Assembly (NCBI RefSeq): GCF_003952465.1
Contig: NZ_CP034448.1
Span: 6,239,001 to 6,303,000, forward strand
DNA: 64,000 nt
Source: Mesorhizobium sp. M1B.F.Ca.ET.045.04.1.1
Lineage (GTDB): Bacteria > Pseudomonadota > Alphaproteobacteria > Rhizobiales > Rhizobiaceae
Reading direction: 5' to 3'
The position numbers and the translations under genes are program-made. The notes under the pieces are model-generated. The model was given only the letters and a program-made list of their open reading frames with translations, searched no databases and was not told the origin of the DNA. Positions 33,815 to 41,794 of this stretch are shown in pieces. Each line of letters begins with the position of its first letter. Within the stretch, counting starts at the first letter, position 1.

Positions 33815-35146
33815 TTAGCGTGATGCCTGGCGCGGTTCCTCTTCGAGCGTTTTGCGAAACGCGGGCTCGAACATCGCGGGATCGATCCGCTCGCCGCCGT
33901 TGACGATCGGAATAAGCTCGTCCTGGAGGCCTCGACGGATCGGATTGACGAACTCCCAGACGAGATCACCCGCGGGTGTCACTTCGAAAATGCGGCCGCC
34001 GTCGGATTCGGTGATCAGCGTGTTGCCATTGCCAAGGCGCTGGGCATCGGAGCGCAGCGCGCTGGAGAACGGATGCTGGGCGCTGCCAGCATAGCTCCAT
34101 TTCACGCTCGATGTGCGCGGGTCGTACTCGATCACCCTTGAATTGTTGCCGTGCCTGATGCCGCCGAGATTGTCGAAAAGCAGAATATCGCCGTTCGGCA
34201 GGATCCTCGGGTCGTGCTGTCCGAGCCACGGGCCGCGCGTCGCCCATGTGATCTCGCCGGTCTTCATGGAAAGGACCGCGATGAGCGACATGTCGCGGAA
34301 GGAAACCAGCACGTCGCCCTGCTCGGCGAACGGAAAGTTCTTCGCCTTGTCGGCGTCGACATATTCGACCGTGTTGGGATGGAGCGGATCGGCGAGAGCG
34401 AAATAGGGAAGGATCGCCATAAGCGAGAAATAGGGTGAGCGCAGGAAGGCGTCCGTCAGCGATACTTTCCGGATCTCCTTTCCGTCCGGCGAGAGAACGA
34501 CCACGAAATCCTTGAGGTGGGGGCGGTCGAGCTGCGGTGCTGCTCCAACTGGGTTGAAGTCGAATTCGTTGGCGAGCGTGTAGATGCGATTGTCCGGCGC
34601 GACGGCAAGGTCGTGATGGACGGGAGCAAGGTAGCTCCAGATCACATTGGAATCCTTGTCGAGCTTGACCATGCCGTAGCCCCAGGGGGTATCGGCGGAC
34701 GAAATATAGATGACCAGAAGATCGCCGTTCGGAAAGACGACGGCCCTGTCCATATAGACGAGCGAATCGGGCTGCGCCTTCCTGCCGAATGCGCCGTTCT
34801 TGGCGACGTCGCTGAACGGGCGTCGCCACTCGTGCACCACGCGCCCGTCCATCGCGATGAGACGCGCCACATTGTCGTCTCCGGACGTGTAGAGCGTGTA
34901 TCCAGGTGCGGCACGCTTCGGGTCATAGATGGTGACGCCGCGGGCCGGGGTGCGGGCCGGCTGGTAAAGATTGGCCAGAACGGGATTTTCGATGATTTGC
35001 CGCTGCAGGACCAGGGCTTCGCCAGCCCGATAGGCGTCGCGAAGAAATTCCGACGGATATACCCGGCCGAAGACCGCCATCGCCCCCGCCACGAAGGCGA
35101 GGAAGGCGATCATCAACACGAAGAGTGTGGATCCGATTTTCTCCAT
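33815..35146 (-). CDS. Arylsulfotransferase-like exported beta-propeller protein
   Basis: 443 aa from ATG 35146, AGGGA six bases upstream; ATG 35152 and 35170 are alternatives. An N-terminal anchor (STLFVLMIAFLAFVAGAMAVF) is followed by a propeller of PF14269/arylsulfotransferase type: VVHEWRRPF, DLLVIYIS, YLAPVHHDLAVAPDN, WLGQHDPRILPNGDILLFDN and LGNGNTLITESDGGRIFEV. Family members either transfer sulfate between phenols in the periplasm or serve as non-catalytic propellers; the paired histidines are in the right strands, but activity is not proven. It is coupled to the sulfotransferase gene upstream. Confidence 0.75.
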   Translation of the reverse strand: MEKIGSTLFVLMIAFLAFVAGAMAVFGRVYPSEFLRDAYRAGEALVLQRQIIENPVLANLYQPARTPARGVTIYDPKRAAPGYTLYTSGDDNVARLIAMDGRVVHEWRRPFSDVAKNGAFGRKAQPDSLVYMDRAVVFPNGDLLVIYISSADTPWGYGMVKLDKDSNVIWSYLAPVHHDLAVAPDNRIYTLANEFDFNPVGAAPQLDRPHLKDFVVVLSPDGKEIRKVSLTDAFLRSPYFSLMAILPYFALADPLHPNTVEYVDADKAKNFPFAEQGDVLVSFRDMSLIAVLSMKTGEITWATRGPWLGQHDPRILPNGDILLFDNLGGIRHGNNSRVIEYDPRTSSVKWSYAGSAQHPFSSALRSDAQRLGNGNTLITESDGGRIFEVTPAGDLVWEFVNPIRRGLQDELIPIVNGGERIDPAMFEPAFRKTLEEEPRQASR

Positions 35147-35162
35147 CGGCATTCCCTTGCGC

Positions 35163-36290
35163 TTATCCATATCCGAAGCGCCCAGCCACTGCCGCCGTGC
35201 GGCTGCGGATCTCGTTGCGCTCGGCTTGTGTGAACGATGGTTCGTAATAGGCCGGGAAGCTGACGGTCGCTCGCGCCGCCTGCGCAAGCCCGCGGTCATC
35301 AAGCTCGCAGTGGTCGAGTATCGTCGAGAGCGTTGCGGCGGGATCGCTGCAAAGATCCTCGTAGCGGACGACGAGAATGCTCCCGGCCATGGCCGGATCA
35401 TCCAGCACCGCCGCCACATAGCCGTAGACCGAGGCCCAGTAGGCCGCCCATCCCGCGACATCCCTGCCGCTTTTCCAGAGCCTGACGATCTCGCCGGACG
35501 TCCTGCTGCCATCGACATTGACCGGTACACGGTTCAATCCGAACTCGAAATGTCCGCTGCGCCGCATGTGGCTGACAACCCGCCGGTCCTTGCCCTCCGC
35601 GTCGGAAAAAAGCCTGTGCTGCTTCATCAGCGATGCGATGTGCCAGGTCGGGTCGCGGATGGGCACGATGAAGCGGGCGTCGGGAAACAGTTTCCTCAGA
35701 TAGCGCAAGCGCGTGACATTGTAGTTGCCCTTGGCGAGATAGCGGCTGGCGTCGCGCAGCAGGAGCAGCTTGCGGATATGATCCCGGTAAAAGGCTTCGA
35801 AGCAGGGATGGCGCGCAGCTTCGTCCAGGACCGCATTCGTCGACGGATCGTGCAGCTTCGAGAAGAACGCCATCCAGACGATCTCCTCCAAGGCCTCGGG
35901 GCTCTCCGGCGTCACCTTGATGCGGTCGCGATGCGCACGCTCGACGGCAAGCTGCTCCGTGCGCCCGGCGCGGTCGACGAACCAGTTCCACGCCATAAGC
36001 GCAGGCACCAGGGGAAAATCGCGATAGCGATGGCTCGCCGTGTCGGGATGGCTGGCAAGCAATTCGAGCAGGATGGTGCTGCCCGATCGGGCAAGGCCGG
36101 CAATATAGATCGGCCGGCTCACGCTGGTATGATCGAGCTGCTCGGCAAGCAGCCGCGTTTCCCAGTTCCCCACCTTGATCCAGAAACGCGGAAAGCGCTC
36201 CAGGAGCCGGCCGATCGCGTCCGTCCAGGCATCGACTTCCAGGCTCGCCGCCCGGCCGCGTCGCTTGGTCGTGCGCCTGGTCCCGGTCAT
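35163..36290 (-). CDS. PAPS-dependent sulfotransferase family protein
   Basis: 375 aa from ATG 36290 (a 4-bp ATGA overlap with the gene upstream). The 5'-phosphosulfate loop is IYIAGLARSGSTILLELLAS at ~50-70; the 3'-phosphate site is ARFIVPIRDPTWHIASLMKQ at ~185-205. It has no signal peptide, so it works in the cytoplasm with 3'-phosphoadenylylsulfate. Rhizobial relatives sulfate Nod factor, LPS or capsular sugars; the acceptor here is unknown. Its place opposite the arabinose-lipid genes suggests a sulfated surface glycan, which is inference. Confidence 0.83.
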   Translation of the reverse strand: MTGTRRTTKRRGRAASLEVDAWTDAIGRLLERFPRFWIKVGNWETRLLAEQLDHTSVSRPIYIAGLARSGSTILLELLASHPDTASHRYRDFPLVPALMAWNWFVDRAGRTEQLAVERAHRDRIKVTPESPEALEEIVWMAFFSKLHDPSTNAVLDEAARHPCFEAFYRDHIRKLLLLRDASRYLAKGNYNVTRLRYLRKLFPDARFIVPIRDPTWHIASLMKQHRLFSDAEGKDRRVVSHMRRSGHFEFGLNRVPVNVDGSRTSGEIVRLWKSGRDVAGWAAYWASVYGYVAAVLDDPAMAGSILVVRYEDLCSDPAATLSTILDHCELDDRGLAQAARATVSFPAYYEPSFTQAERNEIRSRTAAVAGRFGYG

Positions 36291-37006
36291 GCGATGCCGC
36301 GCACGCTCTTGAGCATCAGGGCAACGAGGATCGTCGCCGCGAAGAAGATGCCTTCCCAGCCGCGCAGCCAGGCAGGACCGACGCCAAGAACCTGCTGCCG
36401 CGGCAGCCCAAGGTCGATCCTGTCGAACGGCAAGTCCTCCGGCAGATAGCCGGCGGGATTGCCGATCAACACGTTCCACCAGCGCCATTTCTGGATGACC
36501 GAAACCGCCTGTGTCACCGGCACGTCGGCGATTGCCGAGCCTGCCCGGTCGACGATCTGCGCGTGCGGCACGCCATTGCTGCCGTTCACCCAGCGTCCCT
36601 TGAAGTCGCCGGACACCTTGACGCCAACCGAGGCGTCCGGCGGCGGGTAGACGTCACCGTAGCGGCTGTCGAGCCAGACGACGATGAGCAGCAAAGGCAG
36701 CGAAGCGGCGATGGTTGCCGGAAACACCAGCGCCACGCGTCGCAGCGCCAGCGCCAGCATCCGGCGAAGAAGGGGCCAGGCTTCCTGGAACTCGCCTTCG
36801 AAGTCGGCGACGCTCTGCTGTGTCCGCGCATAAGCCAGCTTGATCTCCGCAATACGCTTTTGCGGCGAGAGAACCCGATATAGCTCCATGCAAAGAAAAG
36901 CCCCAAGCGCTGCCCAGAGCACCAGCCTGGCCGATGACGGCAGGACGGGCGTAAGCCAATTGTCCAGCGCCGAGAGGACCGGCGAGAGCATGTCCAGGAG
37001 ACCCAT
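36287..37006 (-). CDS. Integral membrane protein of unknown function
   Basis: 239 aa. Membrane segments at ~25-45 (LVLWAALGAFLCMELYRVL), ~90-112 (VALVFPATIAASLPLLLIVV) and ~215-235, with a charged helical hairpin between the first two (IAEIKLAYARTQQSVADFEG) and a ~90-residue beta-like loop. The layout of a TM, a cytosolic coiled coil and further TMs recalls EMC3/YidC-superfamily proteins, but I cannot confirm that. It overlaps the sulfotransferase gene by four bases and follows a small membrane protein by 9 bp. Confidence 0.7.
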   Translation of the reverse strand: MGLLDMLSPVLSALDNWLTPVLPSSARLVLWAALGAFLCMELYRVLSPQKRIAEIKLAYARTQQSVADFEGEFQEAWPLLRRMLALALRRVALVFPATIAASLPLLLIVVWLDSRYGDVYPPPDASVGVKVSGDFKGRWVNGSNGVPHAQIVDRAGSAIADVPVTQAVSVIQKWRWWNVLIGNPAGYLPEDLPFDRIDLGLPRQQVLGVGPAWLRGWEGIFFAATILVALMLKSVRGIA

Positions 37007-37015
37007 CGGACCGCC

Positions 37016-37294
37016 TCAGCGACCGGTTTCGTCGCGCGAGCCTTCGCGTTCGTTCCGGTGGGCGGGATCGGCGCGCTTTTCAGCCGGCTCCATCCCGCGC
37101 GAGGCACGCCTGCGCTTCAACGCCTTGCGAAACGGCCAGGCGATGATGAACGAAAGAGCCGTTGCCAGCGCGGCGATGAGCGCCCAGAGGGCGCCTAGCA
37201 GACCCAGGCCTGCTCCCGGTCCGACATAGGCGAAAGCAACTGTCGGAACGGTCAGTGCCAACACGAAGCAGATCGAGGCGATGAACCTCCTCAT
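37016..37294 (-). CDS. Small membrane protein (92 aa)
   Basis: Start ATG 37294 with GGAGGCCAAGGT directly upstream. A signal peptide or first helix (FIASICFVLALTVPTVAFA) is followed by YVGPGAGLGLLGALWALIAA, a glycine-rich hydrophobic stretch, then a basic and acidic tail. Short YVGPGAG proteins like this often sit beside polysaccharide or membrane-synthesis genes. First gene of the cluster membrane protein - sulfotransferase - arylsulfotransferase. Function unknown. Confidence 0.75.
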   Translation of the reverse strand: MRRFIASICFVLALTVPTVAFAYVGPGAGLGLLGALWALIAALATALSFIIAWPFRKALKRRRASRGMEPAEKRADPAHRNEREGSRDETGR

Positions 37295-37733
37295 ACCTTG
37301 GCCTCCTTAATTTGAGGATGGCTTGACCAGGGAGAGCGCAAGGACGGGTTCGTCCGTTTACGATGTCTCCTGGATCGTCCACAGCGATCCTCGCTGCCCC
37401 CCGATCCCAAGAGCTTGACAATCCGGCGTGGACAACAAGCGACGATACTGAATGCCGCCCGCCGCGGTCCGGTTCCGGCTTTACATCTAGCGCCCGGTCA
37501 TCGGCCGACCACCCAAGCCTGGGCGCGCCCCATGGTTCAGGCCGGAAAAGTTATCGATTTTAATAAGTTGATATGCTCTGTTACCGAGGATCCACACGCC
37601 GTGCGCTGCCCGTCCTAACACATTCGTGAACCGGACAGACTTCACCGTGCGAAGAAGGTCACGCGGCCAGGTACCCTTACCGCCGCACTGTCGGCATCGC
37701 GCGCAAAAGTCCACAAGGAGCGGGCCGGCCGGG
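37295..37733. other. Intergenic region upstream of the sulfotransferase operon
   Basis: 439 bp between the small membrane protein gene and the end of the DUF4185 gene. An AT-rich island lies near 37545-37590 and may hold the operon promoter. I see no hairpin, RNA gene or credible coding frame. Confidence 0.4.
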
Positions 37734-38963
37734 TCAATTCGCGGCACTGACCGGCGTCACCGGGGTGCCCGCCGGCGCGACCGGACCGTCGTCCGAGACG
37801 ACAGCCGGGGCGGCCGGCTCGAGGCTCGTATGCATCAGGAAGACGTTATAGGGCCCCCATTGGGACATCGTGTAGTAGAGATCGCCATCGATCTCGGTCC
37901 CCGGCACGATGTAGGGCGCGTAGAGACCCGGATATTGATCCGCGGTCAACACCACCTGGGCATCGCTCCAGGGGCCGGTCAGCGCCGGGGCGGTGCGCAG
38001 CACCACGGCTCGCCGGTTCTCATCGAGATACATCATCAGCCAACGGCGGTGAGGCTCGCTCCAGGCGACGGAGAGCTCGCCCGCCGGCGCAGGCACGACG
38101 ACCGTCGCGGATTTCGGATCGGCCTCCCACTTCGTGCCGTCCCAGTATTCATAGGCATCGGGCGTGAGGATATGCTCACGCGCCACCCGGCGCAGCCGCA
38201 CGCCGCCGAAGCGCCCTTCAGGGATGCCGAAGCTGTAGAGAAAGCCGTCCGCCGTGACGAACGCAACCTGCTCGAAACCGCAGGCCTCGCGCCATGTAGC
38301 CCCGGCCGGCGTCGCCCATGTCTGTCCGTCGTCATCGGAATAGGCGAGGCCCGAATGGCCGACCGTCCAGTTGCCGCCCGTCAAACCCCAATGCCTGACT
38401 GACATGTAGTGGAGATATATGCGCCCCCCAAGCGAAATGCCCTGGGTCGGGATGACGGTTTTCTCGTCGCCGTCGATCTTGCGGGAGCGGATCAGCTCTT
38501 TCGCTGCGCCGTCCGGCCCAGTGACCATGGATTCGAACGGAAAGCCGTGGCGCGGGTCCGGGTCGGCGATCCGGGCCATGACGTTGCTGCGCCAGTTGCT
38601 GCCGCCGAAGCCACCTCGCCCGAAAGTATCGCCGAAGACCATATAGAGCTGGTTCCGATGCCAGAACATGTGACCGAGGTCGGTCCCGTAAACGCCCCAG
38701 CGCGCAGCCGTGTCGTTCCGGGAATTCTTGCCGGTGACCTGATTCATCATCTCGGTGCCGAGCACGCGCAAAGGCATGACGTCCTCTTTGGCCGAACCGA
38801 CTGCGGCGGGAGCTTTCGAGGCCTCTTCCGGCGACGTAGCCGGCGGCTGAATCGGCGCGGCAGACGCCGCTAGCGTGGAGCCACGCGGATCAGCTGGAGG
38901 AAGATTTAATAGAATGCCCAGACACGACAGATTCAAGAAAACGAGCCAAAAAACCCGCCCCAC
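37734..38963 (-). CDS. DUF4185 domain exported protein, candidate GH183-type D-arabinanase
   Basis: 409 aa from GTG 38963 with AGGGG seven bases upstream. A signal peptide (VFWLVFLNLSCLGILLNL) is followed by a five-bladed-propeller-type glycoside hydrolase domain: GTDLGHMFWH, MVFGDTFGRGG, IPTQGISLGGRIYLHYMSVR and YSDDDGQTWATP, which fit DUF4185. Members of DUF4185 were reported as endo-D-arabinanases (GH183) acting on mycobacterial arabinan. Acidic residues suitable for catalysis are present, but I cannot place them. It lies 4 kb from a complete DprE-type arabinose-donor set, so an arabinan-processing role is likely; this is inference. Confidence 0.8.
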   Translation of the reverse strand: MGRVFWLVFLNLSCLGILLNLPPADPRGSTLAASAAPIQPPATSPEEASKAPAAVGSAKEDVMPLRVLGTEMMNQVTGKNSRNDTAARWGVYGTDLGHMFWHRNQLYMVFGDTFGRGGFGGSNWRSNVMARIADPDPRHGFPFESMVTGPDGAAKELIRSRKIDGDEKTVIPTQGISLGGRIYLHYMSVRHWGLTGGNWTVGHSGLAYSDDDGQTWATPAGATWREACGFEQVAFVTADGFLYSFGIPEGRFGGVRLRRVAREHILTPDAYEYWDGTKWEADPKSATVVVPAPAGELSVAWSEPHRRWLMMYLDENRRAVVLRTAPALTGPWSDAQVVLTADQYPGLYAPYIVPGTEIDGDLYYTMSQWGPYNVFLMHTSLEPAAPAVVSDDGPVAPAGTPVTPVSAAN

Positions 38964-39362
38964 GCAACGCCCCTTTGTTGGTCACGACCCAAGTCGGATT
39001 GTCACATATTGTGATCACATGGCGGAATTGCGACAGCATCGAGTGAGATCACTTCAATCCTGAATTTTAGGTGGCATAGTACATAAACTATTGATTATTA
39101 TTGATTTTTTTCTGCGTGGAAGCTGTGAGCAACTGTGGAACGAAGCACACGCGAGAGATAATCGGCAGGCCGCCTCGGTGCTGCCTTGAGAAATTGTGCA
39201 GGGCCCTAGCTCCTTCAATTTCGTACAGCGGCCTCTTCTCCCTCACAGAATGCGACTCTTGGTCCGGATGAGTGATTGAACCCACCCTCGCGATAGGGGT
39301 TGGTGAAAATCGGGCTGATTTCCGTGGGCGGGCCAAACAATCGACAAATCCCGGAGGTGCCC
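38964..39362. other. Divergent promoter region between DUF4185 and GT-C-like genes
   Basis: 399 bp. It includes a strongly AT-rich tract at ~39060-39110 and the paired palindromes at 39002-39019. No coding frame is convincing. Confidence 0.45.
39002..39019. promoter_or_regulatory. CRP/FNR-like palindrome pair
   Basis: TCACATATTGTGA (39002-39014) overlaps TGTGATCACA (39010-39019). The second is a perfect 10-bp palindrome of the CRP core type. It lies 38 bp upstream of the DUF4185 GTG and could control either flanking gene. Confidence 0.4.
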
Positions 39363-40475
39363 GTGGTCCTGGCAGTCTCAACAAACGCGTCGATCGGCAC
39401 CAGTACCCGCGTCATGCGGCTGGCGTGGTTCGTGGCGTTGCTGTGCTACGCGGTCCTGCTCACCACGTTCCACTATGCTTCGACGACCGTCTGGTGGATC
39501 GCCAGTCCGGCCCTAATGGCCGACTTCATCGCGGCGGCGCCATTTCAGGGCCGGGTGCTGCTGCCGCTCATCGTCCACGCGATCATGCGCGTCACGCCCT
39601 GGTTCGATGTGGACCTCTTGTTCGCCGCGGCCGAAGTCGCCGCCTGGATGCTGCTGGTCGTCGTGGCGCGTCAAGCGCTTCGGGTGTTCCGCATCGAGAC
39701 CTCGGATCTCGTCAGCGGGATTCTGGCGCTGACGATCACGGTTCCGGTTGCGCTGCATCTGATCGTGCCCGACCTTGAAGTCCACTCGATATTGGGGGTC
39801 GACGGCGGCGTCCTTGAATTGGGGAAATGGCAGACGGTACCGTTTTTCCGCTATGTCTACGACCTGCCGGCGGCGGTCTTCACGCTGGCGCTCGTGCTCT
39901 GTCTCGCACGCTTCGTCCAGGCGCCCGAAACAGGCAGGTTGATGGCCTATCTCGGCCTGTTCGCGCTTGCCACCGTGAACCGCGAGACCACCATGTTCTT
40001 GCTGCCGGCCTTCCTTGCCGTGTGCTGGGGGGTGCTCGAGCGCCGCACAATTGCGACGGTGCTGGCGGCGCAGGTGATCATTTTCGTCGTGATCCAGGCC
40101 GCCATCAGATGGTTCGTTCCGGGTCTCCCCAATCCCTATGCCAGCATCCCGGGGACCAACTACGAGATCCATCTGACGGATAATCTCGGGCTGTTCACCA
40201 ATCCCCTCTATCTGTTGACCTATCTCGCTCGCTTCGGCGCCGGTCTTTACCTGCCCATTCTGCTGCTGCACCGGTATCTCGACCCGGTGCTGAAACGGAC
40301 GCTGCTGTTGTTCGGCATACCGTTTCTCTTGTCCACCGTGCTGTTCGGGCGTCTGGTGGAGCACCGGGTGGTCATCGAAATCGTGCCTTTGCTGTGGCTG
40401 GGCGCCGTCCAGGCGATCAGCGCCTGGAGCGCGGATCAAGCGCGGCAGTCGCAGGCGCGAGAGCGGCTGCCTTGA
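39363..40475 (+). CDS. Polytopic membrane protein, GT-C glycosyltransferase-like
   Basis: 370 aa from GTG 39363 (GGAGG five bases upstream); GTG 39300 and ATG 39414 are alternatives. About nine to ten membrane helices (LAWFVALLCYAVLLTTF, LVSGILALTITVPVALHL, and others). A periplasmic loop after the first helix (FQGRVLLPLIVHAIM) and ATVNRETTMFLLPAFLAV recall lipid-linked-sugar-dependent GT-C enzymes, but no acidic catalytic pair stands out. It is divergent from DUF4185. A role as arabinosyltransferase or polymerase is possible and unproven. Confidence 0.6.
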   Translation: MVLAVSTNASIGTSTRVMRLAWFVALLCYAVLLTTFHYASTTVWWIASPALMADFIAAAPFQGRVLLPLIVHAIMRVTPWFDVDLLFAAAEVAAWMLLVVVARQALRVFRIETSDLVSGILALTITVPVALHLIVPDLEVHSILGVDGGVLELGKWQTVPFFRYVYDLPAAVFTLALVLCLARFVQAPETGRLMAYLGLFALATVNRETTMFLLPAFLAVCWGVLERRTIATVLAAQVIIFVVIQAAIRWFVPGLPNPYASIPGTNYEIHLTDNLGLFTNPLYLLTYLARFGAGLYLPILLLHRYLDPVLKRTLLLFGIPFLLSTVLFGRLVEHRVVIEIVPLLWLGAVQAISAWSADQARQSQARERLP

Positions 40476-40518
40476 ACATCCCTCAGACGGATCTGCCGGG
40501 GCGGGTGGGCATCCGTTG

Positions 40519-40992
40519 TCAGGTGCAGACCCATTCGCGGATCTTGCACTCCTTCCCCTCGCCTCCGCATTGCGCCGTGGCCTTGTCCTCCGCTTCGCGG
40601 CGGGTCGTGGCCGACGCGGCAGCCCAGAACGGGGTTGCCGCGCCACGGCTCTTGCCGACCGAGAGGGCCGCGCAGTGCTCGTAGGGAAAGCCGGTGCCGT
40701 CGTCATCGTCCCAATGGCGATGGTTGCGGAACACCTCGACCACCCTGCAGCCGGCGCCATCGGCATTCTCGCAATGCTTGAGCGCAATGTCCTCCGCCTC
40801 GTCGCGCTTGTCAGCGCCCCAGAAGAAGCCGTGACGGCCGTCATCCGGCGAATAGGCGATCGCGCCCCAGATGCCCTTTTCCTCGCCTGTCGGCGCCGGC
40901 GGCGGCGCCACCAGGTCCGCCGCATGGCCCGCAATCGTAAGCCCAACCAAGGCCGCAAGCAGCGGAAACGAAAGGCGGTGATTGATCAGCAT
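40519..40992 (-). CDS. DUF4189 domain exported protein
   Basis: 157 aa from ATG 40992. Signal peptide MLINHRLSFPLLAALVGLTI is followed by a DUF4189 domain: WGAIAYSPDDGRHGFFWGAD, AEDIALKHCENADGAGCRVV and AEDKATAQCGG, with paired cysteines typical of the family. Periplasmic or secreted, function unknown. It lies at the tail of the adhesin operon (45 bp after the 247-aa gene) and is convergent with the GT-C-like gene. Confidence 0.8.
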   Translation of the reverse strand: MLINHRLSFPLLAALVGLTIAGHAADLVAPPPAPTGEEKGIWGAIAYSPDDGRHGFFWGADKRDEAEDIALKHCENADGAGCRVVEVFRNHRHWDDDDGTGFPYEHCAALSVGKSRGAATPFWAAASATTRREAEDKATAQCGGEGKECKIREWVCT

Positions 40993-41037
40993 TTTCGTGC
41001 TCCAGGTTGTAGCTATCCGACAATCCACCGCGGCTCT

Positions 41038-41781
41038 CTAGCCGCCCATGCGGGCGACCGAGACCACGATGCAGGTGTTGCCGGTGGGGACCAAAAGGGC
41101 CTGGCCGCCATTGTTGGCCAGGTTGAAGAGCATCGTGTTCGAAAGATTGTCCGCCAGGACGCTGCCCTTCGGGAGCGTTCCGGCGACTTCCTGGCAAGAC
41201 TTCTGGAAAGGCGCCACCCGCACGAAGCCGCCCTCGCAGGTCTGGCCGACGGGCGAGGCAAAGACGACGCCGGCTGCCTGCGTCTTATAGTCCGGCAGGT
41301 CATAGCTCATCCCGGCGACTGCCTGCACGGCATGCGTATCGGGCGACGTGTTGTCCCACTGCGTCTGCACCGCATAGGTCGATCCCGCGGTCAGAGCCTG
41401 TCCGAGCGTGGCAAAGAGATTGGCGCAGGTGCGGACGCCTGCCTGGCTCACATGCGCCTGAAACGGGTTCTTGCTCGCCGCGCCATCCGCTGGCGCGGGC
41501 TTGGTCTCGGCGGGCTTGGCTTCTGTGGGCTTGCCTTGGGCGGCAGGCGCTTGCGCCTGTGCCGATGCCGTGCCAGCGACGAGCGTCCCGAGCGCGGGTG
41601 AGAAGCGGAACGACAGGACGACCGCCGCCGCGACCAGCACGGCGAACGCGCCGAGCAGCGCCGTGTTTCGCACCAGCCGACCGATGGACGAACGCCCCGG
41701 CGGCGGGCTTGCCGGCGGCTCCGGCAGCGGAACGGGCTGGGAGCGCGTCAGGATTCTGTCCTCGATGGATTGGCGTGTCAT
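41038..41781 (-). CDS. Membrane-anchored exported protein of unknown function
   Basis: 247 aa. A cytoplasmic N-terminus of ~35 residues precedes one membrane helix (NTALLGAFAVLVAAAVVLSF), an Ala/Pro/Lys linker (to ~105) and a globular domain of ~140 residues with four cysteines (RTCANLF, GQTCEGGFV, KSCQEVAG, NTCIVVSV) that could form two disulfides. No family recognised. It follows the IalB-like gene by 13 bp and is probably co-transcribed with the adhesin. Confidence 0.7.
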   Translation of the reverse strand: MTRQSIEDRILTRSQPVPLPEPPASPPPGRSSIGRLVRNTALLGAFAVLVAAAVVLSFRFSPALGTLVAGTASAQAQAPAAQGKPTEAKPAETKPAPADGAASKNPFQAHVSQAGVRTCANLFATLGQALTAGSTYAVQTQWDNTSPDTHAVQAVAGMSYDLPDYKTQAAGVVFASPVGQTCEGGFVRVAPFQKSCQEVAGTLPKGSVLADNLSNTMLFNLANNGGQALLVPTGNTCIVVSVARMGG

Positions 41782-41794
41782 CTCTCAAGTCTTT

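Noticed and set aside
37487..37747. Minus-strand frame with a CARCRQCGG cluster
   Set aside because: It overlaps the end of the DUF4185 gene, has no ribosome site and contains odd composition. The cysteines are probably chance.
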